From: Tepidimonas taiwanensis
GTDB taxonomy: Bacteria; Pseudomonadota; Gammaproteobacteria; Burkholderiales; Burkholderiaceae_C
Length of the DNA: 64,000 nucleotides
Assembly (NCBI RefSeq): GCF_020162115.1
Contig: NZ_CP083911.1
Span: 1,302,001-1,366,000 of the forward strand
Direction: 5' to 3'
Shown here: piece after piece, positions 18,684 through 28,000 of the stretch
Layout of the letters: each line of letters starts with the position of its first letter
Position numbering within the stretch: the first letter of the stretch is position 1
Made by a program: the position numbers and the translations under genes
The notes under the pieces: model-generated
Databases searched by the model: none
Seen by the model: only the letters and a program-made list of their open reading frames with translations
Told to the model about the DNA's origin: nothing

Positions 18684-19736
18684 TCAAACCACCGTCGCCG
18701 CGCTGGCACGCGAAACCCCCGCTGAGTCGAAGCTGGCCATCTCGCGCAGGATGGCGCACGCCGACACGAGCAGCGGCCACGCCAGCGCCGCCCCCGACCC
18801 CTCGCCCAGCCGCAGCCCCAGATCCAACAGCGGCTCCGCGCGCAGTTGGGCCAGCAGCAACGCATGCCCGCGCTCGCCCGACCGGTGCGCGAAGACGCAA
18901 CGCTGCAGCACCGCGGGCTGCATACGGGCCGCCACCAGCACGGCCGCGCTGGTGATGAAGCCATCGACGACGATCACGCGCCGCTCGGCCGCGGCTTGCA
19001 GCACGGCCCCGACCATGGTCGCGATCTCGAAGCCGCCCAGCGCCGCCAGCGCCTGCAGCGGCGCGCGCGCGTCGGGGTGCCGCTGCAACACCGCGCGCAG
19101 CACCTCGACCTTGCGCTGCACCCCGTCGGCGTCCAGCCCGGTGCCCGCCCCGGTACAGTCGGCGATGTCCAGCCCGGTCAGCCGGCTCATCAACAGCGCC
19201 GCGGCCGACGTGTTGCCGATGCCCATCTCGCCCAGCAGCAGCACGTTGCCCGGCAGCCCCTGCACCAGCCGCGCGCCGTTGTCGATGGCCTGACGACACT
19301 GCGCCTCGGTCATCGCGGGGCCCTGCAGCGCGTCGGCGGTGCCGGGCGCAACCTTGGCGATGACCAGCCCGGGCCGCGGCGCGAAGTCATGGCGCACGCC
19401 GCAGTCCACCACGGTCAACGCCAGCCCGTGCTGGCGCGCCAGGACGCTGACCGCCGCCCCACCCGCGAGGAAGTTTTCCACCATCTGCCACGTGACGTCG
19501 CTCGGATACGCCGATACGCCGTGCGCCGCCAAACCGTGATCACCGGCGAACACCACCAGCTGCGGCGCCTGCAGCAGCGGCGCCTCCGTGCCGAGGATGA
19601 TCCCCAGCCGCAGCGCCAGCGCCTCCAGCCGCCCCAGCGAGCCGCGCGGCTTGGTCTTGTTGTCCAGCTGGTGCTGCAGGCGCGCCGCCAGCGCGGCGTC
19701 CTCGATGTCGTCGATCACCCGGCTCAAAATATCCAT
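18684..19736 (-). CDS. cobT: Nicotinate-nucleotide--dimethylbenzimidazole phosphoribosyltransferase
   Basis: 350 residues, normal length. It has TKPRGSLGRLEALA near the N-terminus, FAGDHGLAAHGVSAYPSDVT in the base-binding region, LLGEMGIGNTSAAALL and a C-terminal GEGSGAALAWPLL with the catalytic Glu. It makes alpha-ribazole phosphate from the lower-ligand base. The AAGGAG ribosome site overlaps the cobQ stop codon, giving a 5-base gap and likely coupling. The DMB it uses is presumably made by the BluB domain encoded in the same cluster. Confidence 0.96.
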   Translation of the reverse strand: MDILSRVIDDIEDAALAARLQHQLDNKTKPRGSLGRLEALALRLGIILGTEAPLLQAPQLVVFAGDHGLAAHGVSAYPSDVTWQMVENFLAGGAAVSVLARQHGLALTVVDCGVRHDFAPRPGLVIAKVAPGTADALQGPAMTEAQCRQAIDNGARLVQGLPGNVLLLGEMGIGNTSAAALLMSRLTGLDIADCTGAGTGLDADGVQRKVEVLRAVLQRHPDARAPLQALAALGGFEIATMVGAVLQAAAERRVIVVDGFITSAAVLVAARMQPAVLQRCVFAHRSGERGHALLLAQLRAEPLLDLGLRLGEGSGAALAWPLLVSACAILREMASFDSAGVSRASAATVV

Positions 19737-19741
19737 ATTTC

Positions 19742-21220
19742 TTACTCCTTGGCAACCAGCGCATCCAGCGTCCCGGGCGCGAAGCTCCGCGCGACCGTGT
19801 CAGCCAATCGATCGAATACCGTCTCCAACGTCGGTACTGCCGCGCCGAAAAGCGCCCGCAACACCGCGGCATTTTCAAACAGCCCGTGCACGTAACAGCC
19901 CAGTACGTTGCCCGCGGCGTTTTGCCACACCAGGCCGGGCACGACCTCGTGCACACGCGCGCCCGCGGCCACCATCGCCGGGTGCGGCACCGTCTGACCG
20001 TGGTGAATCTCGTAGCCCACGAGGGTTAGCGCGGACAGTGCGGCCCACGGCCCCGCCACACGGCCGCACGTCACGCGCGTGCGGCGCACGGTTTTTTGCC
20101 GCTCGAACGCCGTCACCAGCGGCAGCAGCCCCAGCCCCGGCGCATCGCCCTGCCCCACCGCCTCGACGCCGTGGGGGTCGACGATGGCCTCGCCCAGCAT
20201 CTGCAACCCACCGCAAATGCCCAGCACCGCGCCGCCGCGCGCCGCGTGCGCCACCACCGCCTGATCCAGTCCCTGCGCGCGCAGCCACGCGAGGTCGGCC
20301 ACCGTGGCCTTGGAGCCCGGCAGAATGATCCAGTCCGCCCCGACGACATCCGCGGGCGTGCGCGCCCACACGAGGCGCACACCGGGCACGGCGCGCAACG
20401 GCTCGAACTCGTCCAGGTTGCTGATGCGCGGATACACGACCACCGCCACCGTCAGCCGCACCGCACCGCACGCCGTGGCACGATCGTCGAATACACCGTC
20501 CTCCTCCGGCAGGCCGTGGCCACGCAGCAGCGGCACCGTGGCCACCGTCGAGATGCCGGTCAGCGCCTGCAGCCGCTCGGGTGCCGGGGCCAGCAGCGCC
20601 GCATCCCCGCGGAACTTGTTGAGCACAAAGCCACGGATGCGTGCCCGGTCTTCGGGCGGCAGCAGCGCCCACGTCCCGTACAGATGCGCAAACGCCCCAC
20701 CGCGGTCGATATCGGCCACCAGCAGGCAGCGCGCCTGGGCATGGCGCGCCACGCGCAGGTTGACGATGTCGCTGTCCATCAGGTTGATTTCCGCTGGCGA
20801 CCCTGCCCCTTCGATCACCACCACGTCGTGTTCAGCACGCAGCGCGTCCAGCGCCTGCGCCACGCGAGGCCACACCACGGCACCGCGCGCGCGCCACGGC
20901 AGCGCCGACAGCGCCGGGTCCACACGGCCGAGCAGCACCACCTGGCTGCGCGTATCGGCCTCGGGCTTGAGCAGCAGCGGGTTCATGCGCACGTCGGGCT
21001 CGACGCCGGCTGCGAGCGCCTGAAAATACTGCGCGGCACCGATTTCCCCCTCGCCCCCTTCGGGTGTGGCGACCACGCGCGCGTTGTTGCTCATGTTCTG
21101 CGCCTTGAAGGGCGCGACGCGAAACCCCTCTCGGGCGTAGTACCGACAGAGCGCGGTGGCCAGCCAGCTCTTGCCGGCACCGCTGCTCGTGCCCAGCACC
21201 ATCACGGCCCGTGCCGCCAT
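19742..21220 (-). CDS. cobQ: Cobyric acid synthase (glutamine-hydrolysing)
   Basis: 492 residues. The N-terminal dethiobiotin-synthetase-like ATP domain has VLGTSSGAGKSWL and FKAQNMSNNARV. The C-terminal class I glutamine amidotransferase has GICGGLQMLG with the catalytic Cys and a YEIHHG segment. It amidates side chains b, d, e and g of adenosylcobyrinic acid a,c-diamide. The start MAARAVMVLG overlaps the stop of the upstream gene (ATGA). A longer upstream frame is rejected because it would run into that gene. Confidence 0.95.
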   Translation of the reverse strand: MAARAVMVLGTSSGAGKSWLATALCRYYAREGFRVAPFKAQNMSNNARVVATPEGGEGEIGAAQYFQALAAGVEPDVRMNPLLLKPEADTRSQVVLLGRVDPALSALPWRARGAVVWPRVAQALDALRAEHDVVVIEGAGSPAEINLMDSDIVNLRVARHAQARCLLVADIDRGGAFAHLYGTWALLPPEDRARIRGFVLNKFRGDAALLAPAPERLQALTGISTVATVPLLRGHGLPEEDGVFDDRATACGAVRLTVAVVVYPRISNLDEFEPLRAVPGVRLVWARTPADVVGADWIILPGSKATVADLAWLRAQGLDQAVVAHAARGGAVLGICGGLQMLGEAIVDPHGVEAVGQGDAPGLGLLPLVTAFERQKTVRRTRVTCGRVAGPWAALSALTLVGYEIHHGQTVPHPAMVAAGARVHEVVPGLVWQNAAGNVLGCYVHGLFENAAVLRALFGAAVPTLETVFDRLADTVARSFAPGTLDALVAKE

Positions 21221-22251
21221 CACCGCTCCTCCTGCACGGGGCGCGGGGCCTGGCGACGCAACTGGCGCGCCAACGCCGCCACCGCCGACGGGGGCTGCAC
21301 ACTCAACCGCCACCAACCCGGCATCCCCAGCGAAGTGGCGTCACGCAACTTCACACCGGCTGCGCGCAACGCCTGGGCCGATATCGGCGCGGGGGGGCTG
21401 GCACAAAGGAAGGACGCCTGCCCCGGCGCAACGACCCACCCCAACGCTTGCAAGCACATCATCAGCTCCACCTTCCACTGCCGCAACGTCGGCAAGCTGC
21501 TGCACAGCCACTGCTGCACGGCCGGGCGCACCCATGCGCGCAACATCGCCACGCCATCGGCACCGATGGGCCACGACGGTGCCAAGGCATTCAACGCGGC
21601 GATATCCTGCAGCGACGCGTGCTCGGGGGCGATCACGTATGCCGCACGCACCCCCGTCAGCCCCAGCGCTTTGTTGGGGGTAATGAGCTGCCAGCAGCGC
21701 CGACGGATGTCGTCTGGCACCCCACTGCCCTCCAACCGCAAGGGTTCATAGGCCAAGTCCAGCGTCAGCTGCGCGGCGGCCGACAGCAGCGCGTGTGCTT
21801 GCGCGGCGTCCAACGGCTCGCCGGTGGGGCTGCCAGGATCACACAGCCACCCCACCTCCACGACAGAAGCGTTGTCACAGCGTTGAAGCCCCCACACGCG
21901 CGCCGCGTGTGCGTAGTCCCCATAGCCCGGAGTGGGCCACCAAGCGCGCCGCCACCCCCGGCGGCATGCCCAAGCGGCAAACCGCATGATCCATTCGCTG
22001 CCGCTGGCGGCGATGAGGATGCGCTCAGCGGACACGCCGTGCCATTGGGCCAACGCCTGGCGCAAAGCGGTATACGCGGGATCCGGATAGTGTTGCCGAG
22101 CCGCTTGCGCTATCTCGGGGCAAGCCAGCGGACAGGGCCCGCAGGGATGGGTATTGGTCGAGAAGTCCCAGCACGGCACCCCCAGTGCATCGGGCCCACC
22201 GTGCTCGCGCCGCGCACCAACCCCTTCGTCCATGCCAGCCCCCTCGTTCAT
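21220..22251 (-). CDS. L-threonine-O-3-phosphate decarboxylase-like PLP enzyme
   Basis: 343 residues of the fold-I aminotransferase family. WDFSTNTHPCGP at the N-terminus, DPAYTALRQALAQWHGV, and TPNKALGLTGVRAAYV with the PLP-binding Lys match the CobD/CobC proteins that make (R)-1-amino-2-propanol phosphate for the nucleotide loop. The order with cbiB (condensing enzyme) and cobQ supports this role. Both neighbours are joined by ATGA overlaps. The name is left open because cobD (Salmonella) and cobC (P. denitrificans) denote the same activity. Confidence 0.87.
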   Translation of the reverse strand: MNEGAGMDEGVGARREHGGPDALGVPCWDFSTNTHPCGPCPLACPEIAQAARQHYPDPAYTALRQALAQWHGVSAERILIAASGSEWIMRFAAWACRRGWRRAWWPTPGYGDYAHAARVWGLQRCDNASVVEVGWLCDPGSPTGEPLDAAQAHALLSAAAQLTLDLAYEPLRLEGSGVPDDIRRRCWQLITPNKALGLTGVRAAYVIAPEHASLQDIAALNALAPSWPIGADGVAMLRAWVRPAVQQWLCSSLPTLRQWKVELMMCLQALGWVVAPGQASFLCASPPAPISAQALRAAGVKLRDATSLGMPGWWRLSVQPPSAVAALARQLRRQAPRPVQEER

Positions 22252-23234
22252 CCCGCCGTCACCGCTGCCATCGCCCCGAACGCGGCCCCAACCGCCACGG
22301 CGAGCACCGCCCGCCGCGACACAACCAACGCCCGTCGCATGTGGGTCGCGGCAGGGATCACCCCCTGGGGGTTGAGGGTGTACACCCCCCGCTTACCCAA
22401 CACCACCCCCAACAGACACGCCATCGTTCCCATCGGCCATCCCCCGTTGGGTGAAGGGGTTGCCAGCACACTCGCCCGCCATGCTCGCCACGGCAAGCGC
22501 TGCGGCGCAGCCAGCCACAGCAACATGGCGGTGGCGCGTGCCGGCCACCAGGACAACACATCGTCGGCACGCGCCGCCCAACACCCCGCGCGCGTCCAAA
22601 CGCGCCCCCCGCGCTCACCGCGGTAGCCCCACATGGCGTCGGCTGTGTTGGCATAGCGATACAACACCACGCCCGGCAGTCCCGCCAGCCACCACCAGCA
22701 CAGCGGTGCCACGACCGAATCGTTCAAATTTTCCGCCAGCGTGGCGATGGCGGCTTGCCGCACCTCCCCCTCATCCAACGCGCTCACATCGCGACTGACC
22801 AGCCGGGCCACCTGTTGCCGCCCCGCCTGCAGCGACACGCCCAAGGCCGCCTCCACCGCCGCCACCTCGTCGTGCAACATACGCCACGCCAGCAGCGGCT
22901 TGAGGAGCACGCCATACAGCACGGCTTGCACCGCCACGGGCAAGGCAGCCACCAGCGTTTGCAAACCGAGTGCAAGTACCACACACGCCACCGCCCCCGC
23001 GACCCACGCGAGCGCACCGCGCACGCCCGCCCAGCGCTGCGCGTGGGCGGGCGCCTCCACGGGCGGTGCTGCCCACGCACCGGCACGCTGCAAATACGCT
23101 CCCATCCACACGACGGGGTGCCAGCGTGCCGGGGGCTCTCCCCACAGCCAATCGATCATCAAGGCAATCGGGATCGCGGCCGCCACCAGCCATGGCGCAG
23201 GTGGCACCCCGATGCCCCCCCCACTCTCAACCAT
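22248..23234 (-). CDS. cbiB: Adenosylcobinamide-phosphate synthase
   Basis: 328 residues, an integral membrane protein with about five to six hydrophobic segments. Family hallmarks are IDWLWGEPPARWHPVVWMG near the N-terminus, the LSRDVS-like motif (RLVSRDVSALDEGEV), the ATLAENLNDSVVAPL segment, and YRYANTADAMWGY. It attaches the aminopropanol (phosphate) arm to cobyric acid; the name cobD is used in P. denitrificans. The start MVESGGG overlaps the end of the VWA frame by 8 bases. Confidence 0.94.
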   Translation of the reverse strand: MVESGGGIGVPPAPWLVAAAIPIALMIDWLWGEPPARWHPVVWMGAYLQRAGAWAAPPVEAPAHAQRWAGVRGALAWVAGAVACVVLALGLQTLVAALPVAVQAVLYGVLLKPLLAWRMLHDEVAAVEAALGVSLQAGRQQVARLVSRDVSALDEGEVRQAAIATLAENLNDSVVAPLCWWWLAGLPGVVLYRYANTADAMWGYRGERGGRVWTRAGCWAARADDVLSWWPARATAMLLWLAAPQRLPWRAWRASVLATPSPNGGWPMGTMACLLGVVLGKRGVYTLNPQGVIPAATHMRRALVVSRRAVLAVAVGAAFGAMAAVTAG

Positions 23235-23964
23235 CGCGCCCCCCCGCCAGGCCCGGGCAGCCAGCCGCGGCCAACAACCAACGCGCGCCCCAAGCGGCGG
23301 CCCAGCGCCGCGCTTGGCCGAGCGGCACCGGGTCATCATCAAAATCCACCACCGTGACCTCATGCGCGGCCAGCGGTCGCATCGGCACGGTACGCACGCG
23401 ACCATCGGTGAGCACCCACACGTGCCGATACGCCGCCGGGTAGTGGCGCGCGTGCGCACAAAGGACCTCCTCCACTTGCAGCGCCGCCTGCTGCATGGGC
23501 GTGCCGCCACCACAACCCAGCGCCTGCATGCGCTGCACTGCGGAGCGGCGCGCCGCCCGTGGCCGCAGCACCCACTGCGCGTGCTGCCCTCCGACTGCCA
23601 GTAGCGCCACCCACGCACCGCTGCGCCGCGCGCCCTCCACGATAGCCGCTGCGTACGCTTTGGCCCTTGCCGCGCGCTGCCCCCAAGCCATGGAGCCCGA
23701 AATATCCAGGACGATCACGTGCATGGCGACCGGTACCACCGCGCCCAACCGCCACTGCACATGCCGTCGCTGCAGCGCGCGCGGCCCCTTGCGGCGCAGT
23801 GTCGTGGGCCAATCCACGGCAGCCGTCGGCTCCCACCCATGGCCCGCCGGCCTTTGCCCCCCCGTTGCCGCTGGATCGCGCCTTGGGCCGCCTGTGGTAT
23901 GGGCCACCCAAGAGACCCGACCGGCACGGGGGGCTAGGGCTTTTTTGGCCACCAGTCTGCCCAT
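23227..23964 (-). CDS. chlD: VWA-domain (ChlD C-terminal) frame, probably reached by -1 frameshift
   Basis: The open frame carries a von Willebrand A domain: MIDAS residues in VLDISGSMAWG, the second metal-site Thr in GGGTPMQQAA and the Asp in WVLTDGRV. It is the cobalt/magnesium-chelatase medium-subunit C-terminus. The only ATG is at 23962-23964 and lacks any ribosome site. The frame is open upstream of that ATG and inside the preceding ATPase frame. At 23940-23946 the two frames meet on A AAA AAG, so the natural product is more likely a 619-residue fusion (382 residues from the ATPase frame plus 237 from here). Independent initiation remains the alternative. Confidence 0.85.
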   Translation of the reverse strand: MGRLVAKKALAPRAGRVSWVAHTTGGPRRDPAATGGQRPAGHGWEPTAAVDWPTTLRRKGPRALQRRHVQWRLGAVVPVAMHVIVLDISGSMAWGQRAARAKAYAAAIVEGARRSGAWVALLAVGGQHAQWVLRPRAARRSAVQRMQALGCGGGTPMQQAALQVEEVLCAHARHYPAAYRHVWVLTDGRVRTVPMRPLAAHEVTVVDFDDDPVPLGQARRWAAAWGARWLLAAAGCPGLAGGRDG

Positions 23965-25085
23965 TGCGGTAACGCGGGTTGAGGCACTGTGATCGGCTCC
24001 GGCTCCATGGCACCCCAGTCGCCGGCGGACGCATCGCCCCCCCCTGGACTCACGTCACCCGGTGCGGCGCGCACCGGTGCGGGGTGATGCCCCGCTGCTG
24101 TCCCATCGAGCGGTGCCGGTGATCCCCCCTGGGACGTTGGCGCTGCCATGCTGGCTGACATCGATTGCGGCGGCGGCGACGGCTCCCTCCCGCTCGCCGG
24201 GCTCCCTCCACAGCGATGCGCCAAGGCCAACGCCTGGACCGCCTCGACATCGTCCACCGCCACGGTAGCGCGCCCATGCCACGCCGCGTGTGCGCGGGCG
24301 GCTTTGAGCAACACCAAATCCGCACGCACCCCGTCGACCCGCGCCGCTTGGCAGCATTGGGCAACGTGCTCGAGGATCGCGTCGTCCCACGTGACAGTCG
24401 CCAGCCGCTCGCGCGCGCAGCGCAGGCGCTGCGCGACGGATGCCGACGCCGCCGCGTGTCGCTGCACGAACCCGACGGGGTCGGCTTCGTAGGCCAAGCG
24501 TTGGCGCACAATGGCGGCCCGCGTGGCCGAATCGGGCGGATTTTGCATGGCCACATACAGGCCGAAGCGGTCGAGCAGCTGCGGGCGCAGCTCCCCCTCC
24601 TCGGGATTCATCGTGCCCACCAAGACGAAGCGCGCCGGGTGGCGGTGTGAGACGCCGTCGCGTTCGACCGTATTGACCCCGCTGGCAGCGGCATCGAGCA
24701 AGGCATCCACCAACACATCGGCCAGCAGATTGACCTCGTCGACGTAGAGAACGCCCTCGTGTGCGCGGGCCAGCACCCCCGGCGCAAACCGCACCCGCCC
24801 GTCACGCAACGCCCCCTCGAGATCGAGGGTGCCCACCACCTGTTCCAACGTGGCTGACAAGGGCAGCGTCACGAACGGCACCTCCGGCATCAATGCTGCC
24901 AACGCACGCGCTGCCGTCGATTTGGCGGTTCCTCGAGGCCCGCTGATGAGCACCCCTCCCATGCTGGGGTCGACCGCGGCCAACAGCAGCGCCAGTTGCA
25001 GCTGCGGCTGCCCCACCAGCGCCACCAGCGGGAACGCTGGGGGCTGCTCCCCCGCCCACAAGGCTTCAGGCTGTGCCGCCGTCAT
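23934..25085 (-). CDS. chlD: ChlI/CobS-like AAA+ ATPase frame of chlD (small-subunit-like product)
   Basis: 383 residues in frame 0. The Walker A is GPRGTAKSTAARAL, Walker B VLYVDEVNLLAD, sensor motifs VGTMNPEEGELRPQLLDRFG. Residues about 295-383 are a Pro/Gly/Ala/Ser-rich tail, the linker expected inside a medium subunit rather than the end of a true small subunit. The ATG at 25083-25085 overlaps the cobN stop (ATGA). The frame ends CCA AAA AAG CCC TAG at a slippery heptamer. Read as written it supplies the ATPase of the cobaltochelatase; after -1 frameshift it becomes the N-terminal half of ChlD. No other small-subunit gene is in the window. Confidence 0.93.
   Translation of the reverse strand: MTAAQPEALWAGEQPPAFPLVALVGQPQLQLALLLAAVDPSMGGVLISGPRGTAKSTAARALAALMPEVPFVTLPLSATLEQVVGTLDLEGALRDGRVRFAPGVLARAHEGVLYVDEVNLLADVLVDALLDAAASGVNTVERDGVSHRHPARFVLVGTMNPEEGELRPQLLDRFGLYVAMQNPPDSATRAAIVRQRLAYEADPVGFVQRHAAASASVAQRLRCARERLATVTWDDAILEHVAQCCQAARVDGVRADLVLLKAARAHAAWHGRATVAVDDVEAVQALALAHRCGGSPASGREPSPPPQSMSASMAAPTSQGGSPAPLDGTAAGHHPAPVRAAPGDVSPGGGDASAGDWGAMEPEPITVPQPALPQWADWWPKKP
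23940..23946 (-). other. A AAA AAG slippery heptamer, candidate -1 frameshift site
   Basis: In frame 0 the codons are CCA AAA AAG CCC TAG. The heptamer A AAA AAG is in the exact X XXY YYZ phase of the dnaX-type signal, and the stop is only one codon later. The -1 frame reads AAA AAA GCC CTA and enters the VWA domain without a stop. Downstream GC-rich sequence can fold: CCCG/CGGG with a 7-base loop starts about 10 bases after the heptamer, and a longer CTTGGG/CCCAAG stem begins 27 bases after it. Stem strength is not calculated. Confidence 0.75.
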
Positions 25086-28000
25086 GGCCGTGTCGCGGGA
25101 ATACTCTGTTCCCACGCCTCCTCCTGCGCCAACAATACGTCGCGAATACGCTCCACGCAGTCTCCCCGATCACGCCATAGTCCCCGCTGCGCCGCCTCCA
25201 GCAGGCGCAACCCCATTTGCCGCAGCGCCTGCGCATTGTGGCGTTGCAAAAAGCGCCGGTTCTGCTCATCGAGCACGTAGGCTTCGGCCAGCAGCGCAAA
25301 TTGGTGGTCGTGCACCAACCCGGTGGTGGCGGCAAAACCGAACAACAACTCCACCGTGTTGACCATCTCAGCGGCCCCTTTGTAGCCATGTTCTCGCATG
25401 GCCTCTAACCACTGGGGATTGAGTGCACGCGCGCGCACGACGCGCGCCAGCTCGTGCGCCAACGGCTGTACGCGTGGAGCACCCGGTACCGTCATATCCC
25501 CGTGGTAGAGCGCAACGGGCTGCCCACGCAGCGCGGCGCTGGCCGCGCCCATCCCCCCAAGAAACGGGTAGTAGCCGTCAGAGTCGAGGATATCGTGCTC
25601 GCGGTTGTCCTGGTTTTGCAACACCACATCCAACGCCGCCAACCGCCGCTCGAAAGCGGCGCGCGCCGGCAGCGCGTGCCCATCGCGCCCGTAGGCATAC
25701 CCCCCCGCCTGAACATAGGCCTGCGCCAAATCGTGGCTGCTGTGCCACTGACCGCTTTCGATGCGTTCCTGCACCCCGTTGCGGTAGTCGCCCGCGCCCG
25801 GGCCAAAGACGCGCCAAGTGGCCACCCGCCAAGCGCGCTGCGCATCCTCTCCTTGCGCTTGCAGCGCACGCTGCTCGCGCTGGATGCGCACCCGCACCGG
25901 ATTGAGCTCGTCGGGCTCCTCTTCCTCGGGGATGGCGGCAACGGCCTGCACCGCCGTGTCAAACAGATCGATGAGTGCGGGAAACGCGTCGCGAAAAAAC
26001 CCCGAAATCCGCAGCGTCACATCCACCCGCGGACGCCCCAACACCGCGGCCGGCACCACCTCCACATCCACCACCCGTGCGCTACCGTCCGCCCAGCGCG
26101 GCCGCACTCCCAGCAGGGCCAGCGCCTCGGCCACATCCTCGCCACCGGTTCGCATGGTGCTGGTACCCCACACCGTCATACCCACGCACTGGGGAAATAT
26201 GCCGTGCTCTTGCACATAGCGCTCCAGCAACCGCTGCGCGGCCTGCTGACCCATGGACCAAGCAGTGGGCGTGGGCACGGCGCGTGTATCCACGGCGTAA
26301 AAATTGCGCCCGGTGGGCAGCACATCGGCGCGGCCGCGCGAGGGTGCACCGCTGGGTCCCGGCGGCACAAACCGCCCCCGCAATCCCGCCAACAAATGCG
26401 CCGTTTCATTCGGGCCAGACAGCGCCAAGCGCGGCAACAGCACCTCCTGCACCCAACCCAACACGGCCGCGGTGCGTGGCCATGCCAGCGCATCCACGCG
26501 CGACGGATCGCGCAAACACTGCAGCGCCAAACGCTCCAGCCGCTCACGCGTGTGCCCTGCGTGCCGCCAGGGCTGCGTGGACACGGCTTGCAGCTCGGCC
26601 GGACGGGGTCCGCTCCACGGCTGTGTGGCGTCACCCTGTAGCGGATCGTAGCCCGTCAACCCCAGATCCGCCGCCAACGCACGCAGCAGGCTGTCCTCGC
26701 CGGCAGAGGCACCGCGCGGAAACCGCACCAACGCCAACACCGTGTGCCAAAGGGCCTCGCCGCGCGGCGACTGCCCGAAGATGTGCAGCCCGCTGCGAAT
26801 TTGCGTCTCTTTGATTTCGCACAAGTATGCGTCGAGCCGCTGCAACAGCGCCATGCGCTGTGCTTCATCCCGCGGAGGGGCCATACCGAGCTCGGTGTGC
26901 AACTGGTGCCGCAGGGCTTCTTGCAACAGCTGCTGTTGCAAGCGCTGCGCCCGCGCCGGGTCGAGCAGCACCGCCTCATAGTACTCATCCATGCAGCGCT
27001 CCAGCGCCTGCAGCGGTCCGTACGTCTCGGCCCTCGTCAGCGGCGGCATCAGGTGGTCGATGATGACGGCTTGCGTGCGCCGCTTGGCTTGGCAACCCTC
27101 GCCGGGGTCGTTGACAATGAAGGGATAGAGGTGGGGCAGCGGCCCCAGGATCGCATCCGGCCAACACCCGTCGGATAGCGCCACAGTTTTGCCCGGCAAC
27201 CACTCGAGGCTGCCGTGTTTGCCGACATGCACCAACGCGTCGACCCGCCAGTGCTGGCGCAGCCAAACATAGAACGCTACATAAGCATGTGTCGGCACCA
27301 ATGTGGCGTCATGGTAACTGCGCACGCGATCGACACCGTACGCCCGTGGAGGCTGGATGCCCACGAAGACGTTGCCCAGCCGCACCCCCGGGATAAGAAA
27401 GCGCCCCCGCCTGACCATGGGGTCATGCTCGGGCGGCCCCCAGCGCTGCATCAGCTGCTCGCACAACGGCGGTGGCAGCGCCGCCAGCGCTGCGCGGTAA
27501 TCCTGCAGCGCCAAACTTTGATGGGCAGCCCGAACCGCGTTGCTTGGCACACTGTGCGTCACGCCCGCCAGCAACCGCTGCATCAGTTGCTCGGCTCCGT
27601 CGGGAACTTCACCCACCGTGTAGCCAGCTTGTTGCAGCGCGCGCAAGATGACCACGACGGACGCCGGTGTGTCCAACCCCACGGCGTGGCCGATGCGACT
27701 GTCTTCACCGGGGTAGTTGGCCAAAATCAACGCCAAGCGCTGCTGCGCGGGTTCGCCGCGGCGCAGCGCACACCAACGCCGCGCCAACTCCGCCACCCAT
27801 TCAATGCGCTCGCCAATGGGCTCGTAGCGTGCCACTTCCACCTCGGCGCGCCCGCTGCGCCACCCTGTGCTTTTGCCGCTGATGGCACGGGTGATGATGC
27901 GCCCGTCAACCTCGGGCATCACCACGTGCATGGCATGGTCACGCGGTGTGAGCCCGTGCGGGTCATCGCGCCAACGCTCCACCGTGGTGCCCGCGGTAAT

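Noticed and set aside
23962..23964. ATG as independent start of a separate VWA-protein gene
   Set aside because: Not fully excluded, but there is no ribosome site, the frame is open further upstream, and a perfectly phased slippery heptamer lies 16 bases later.
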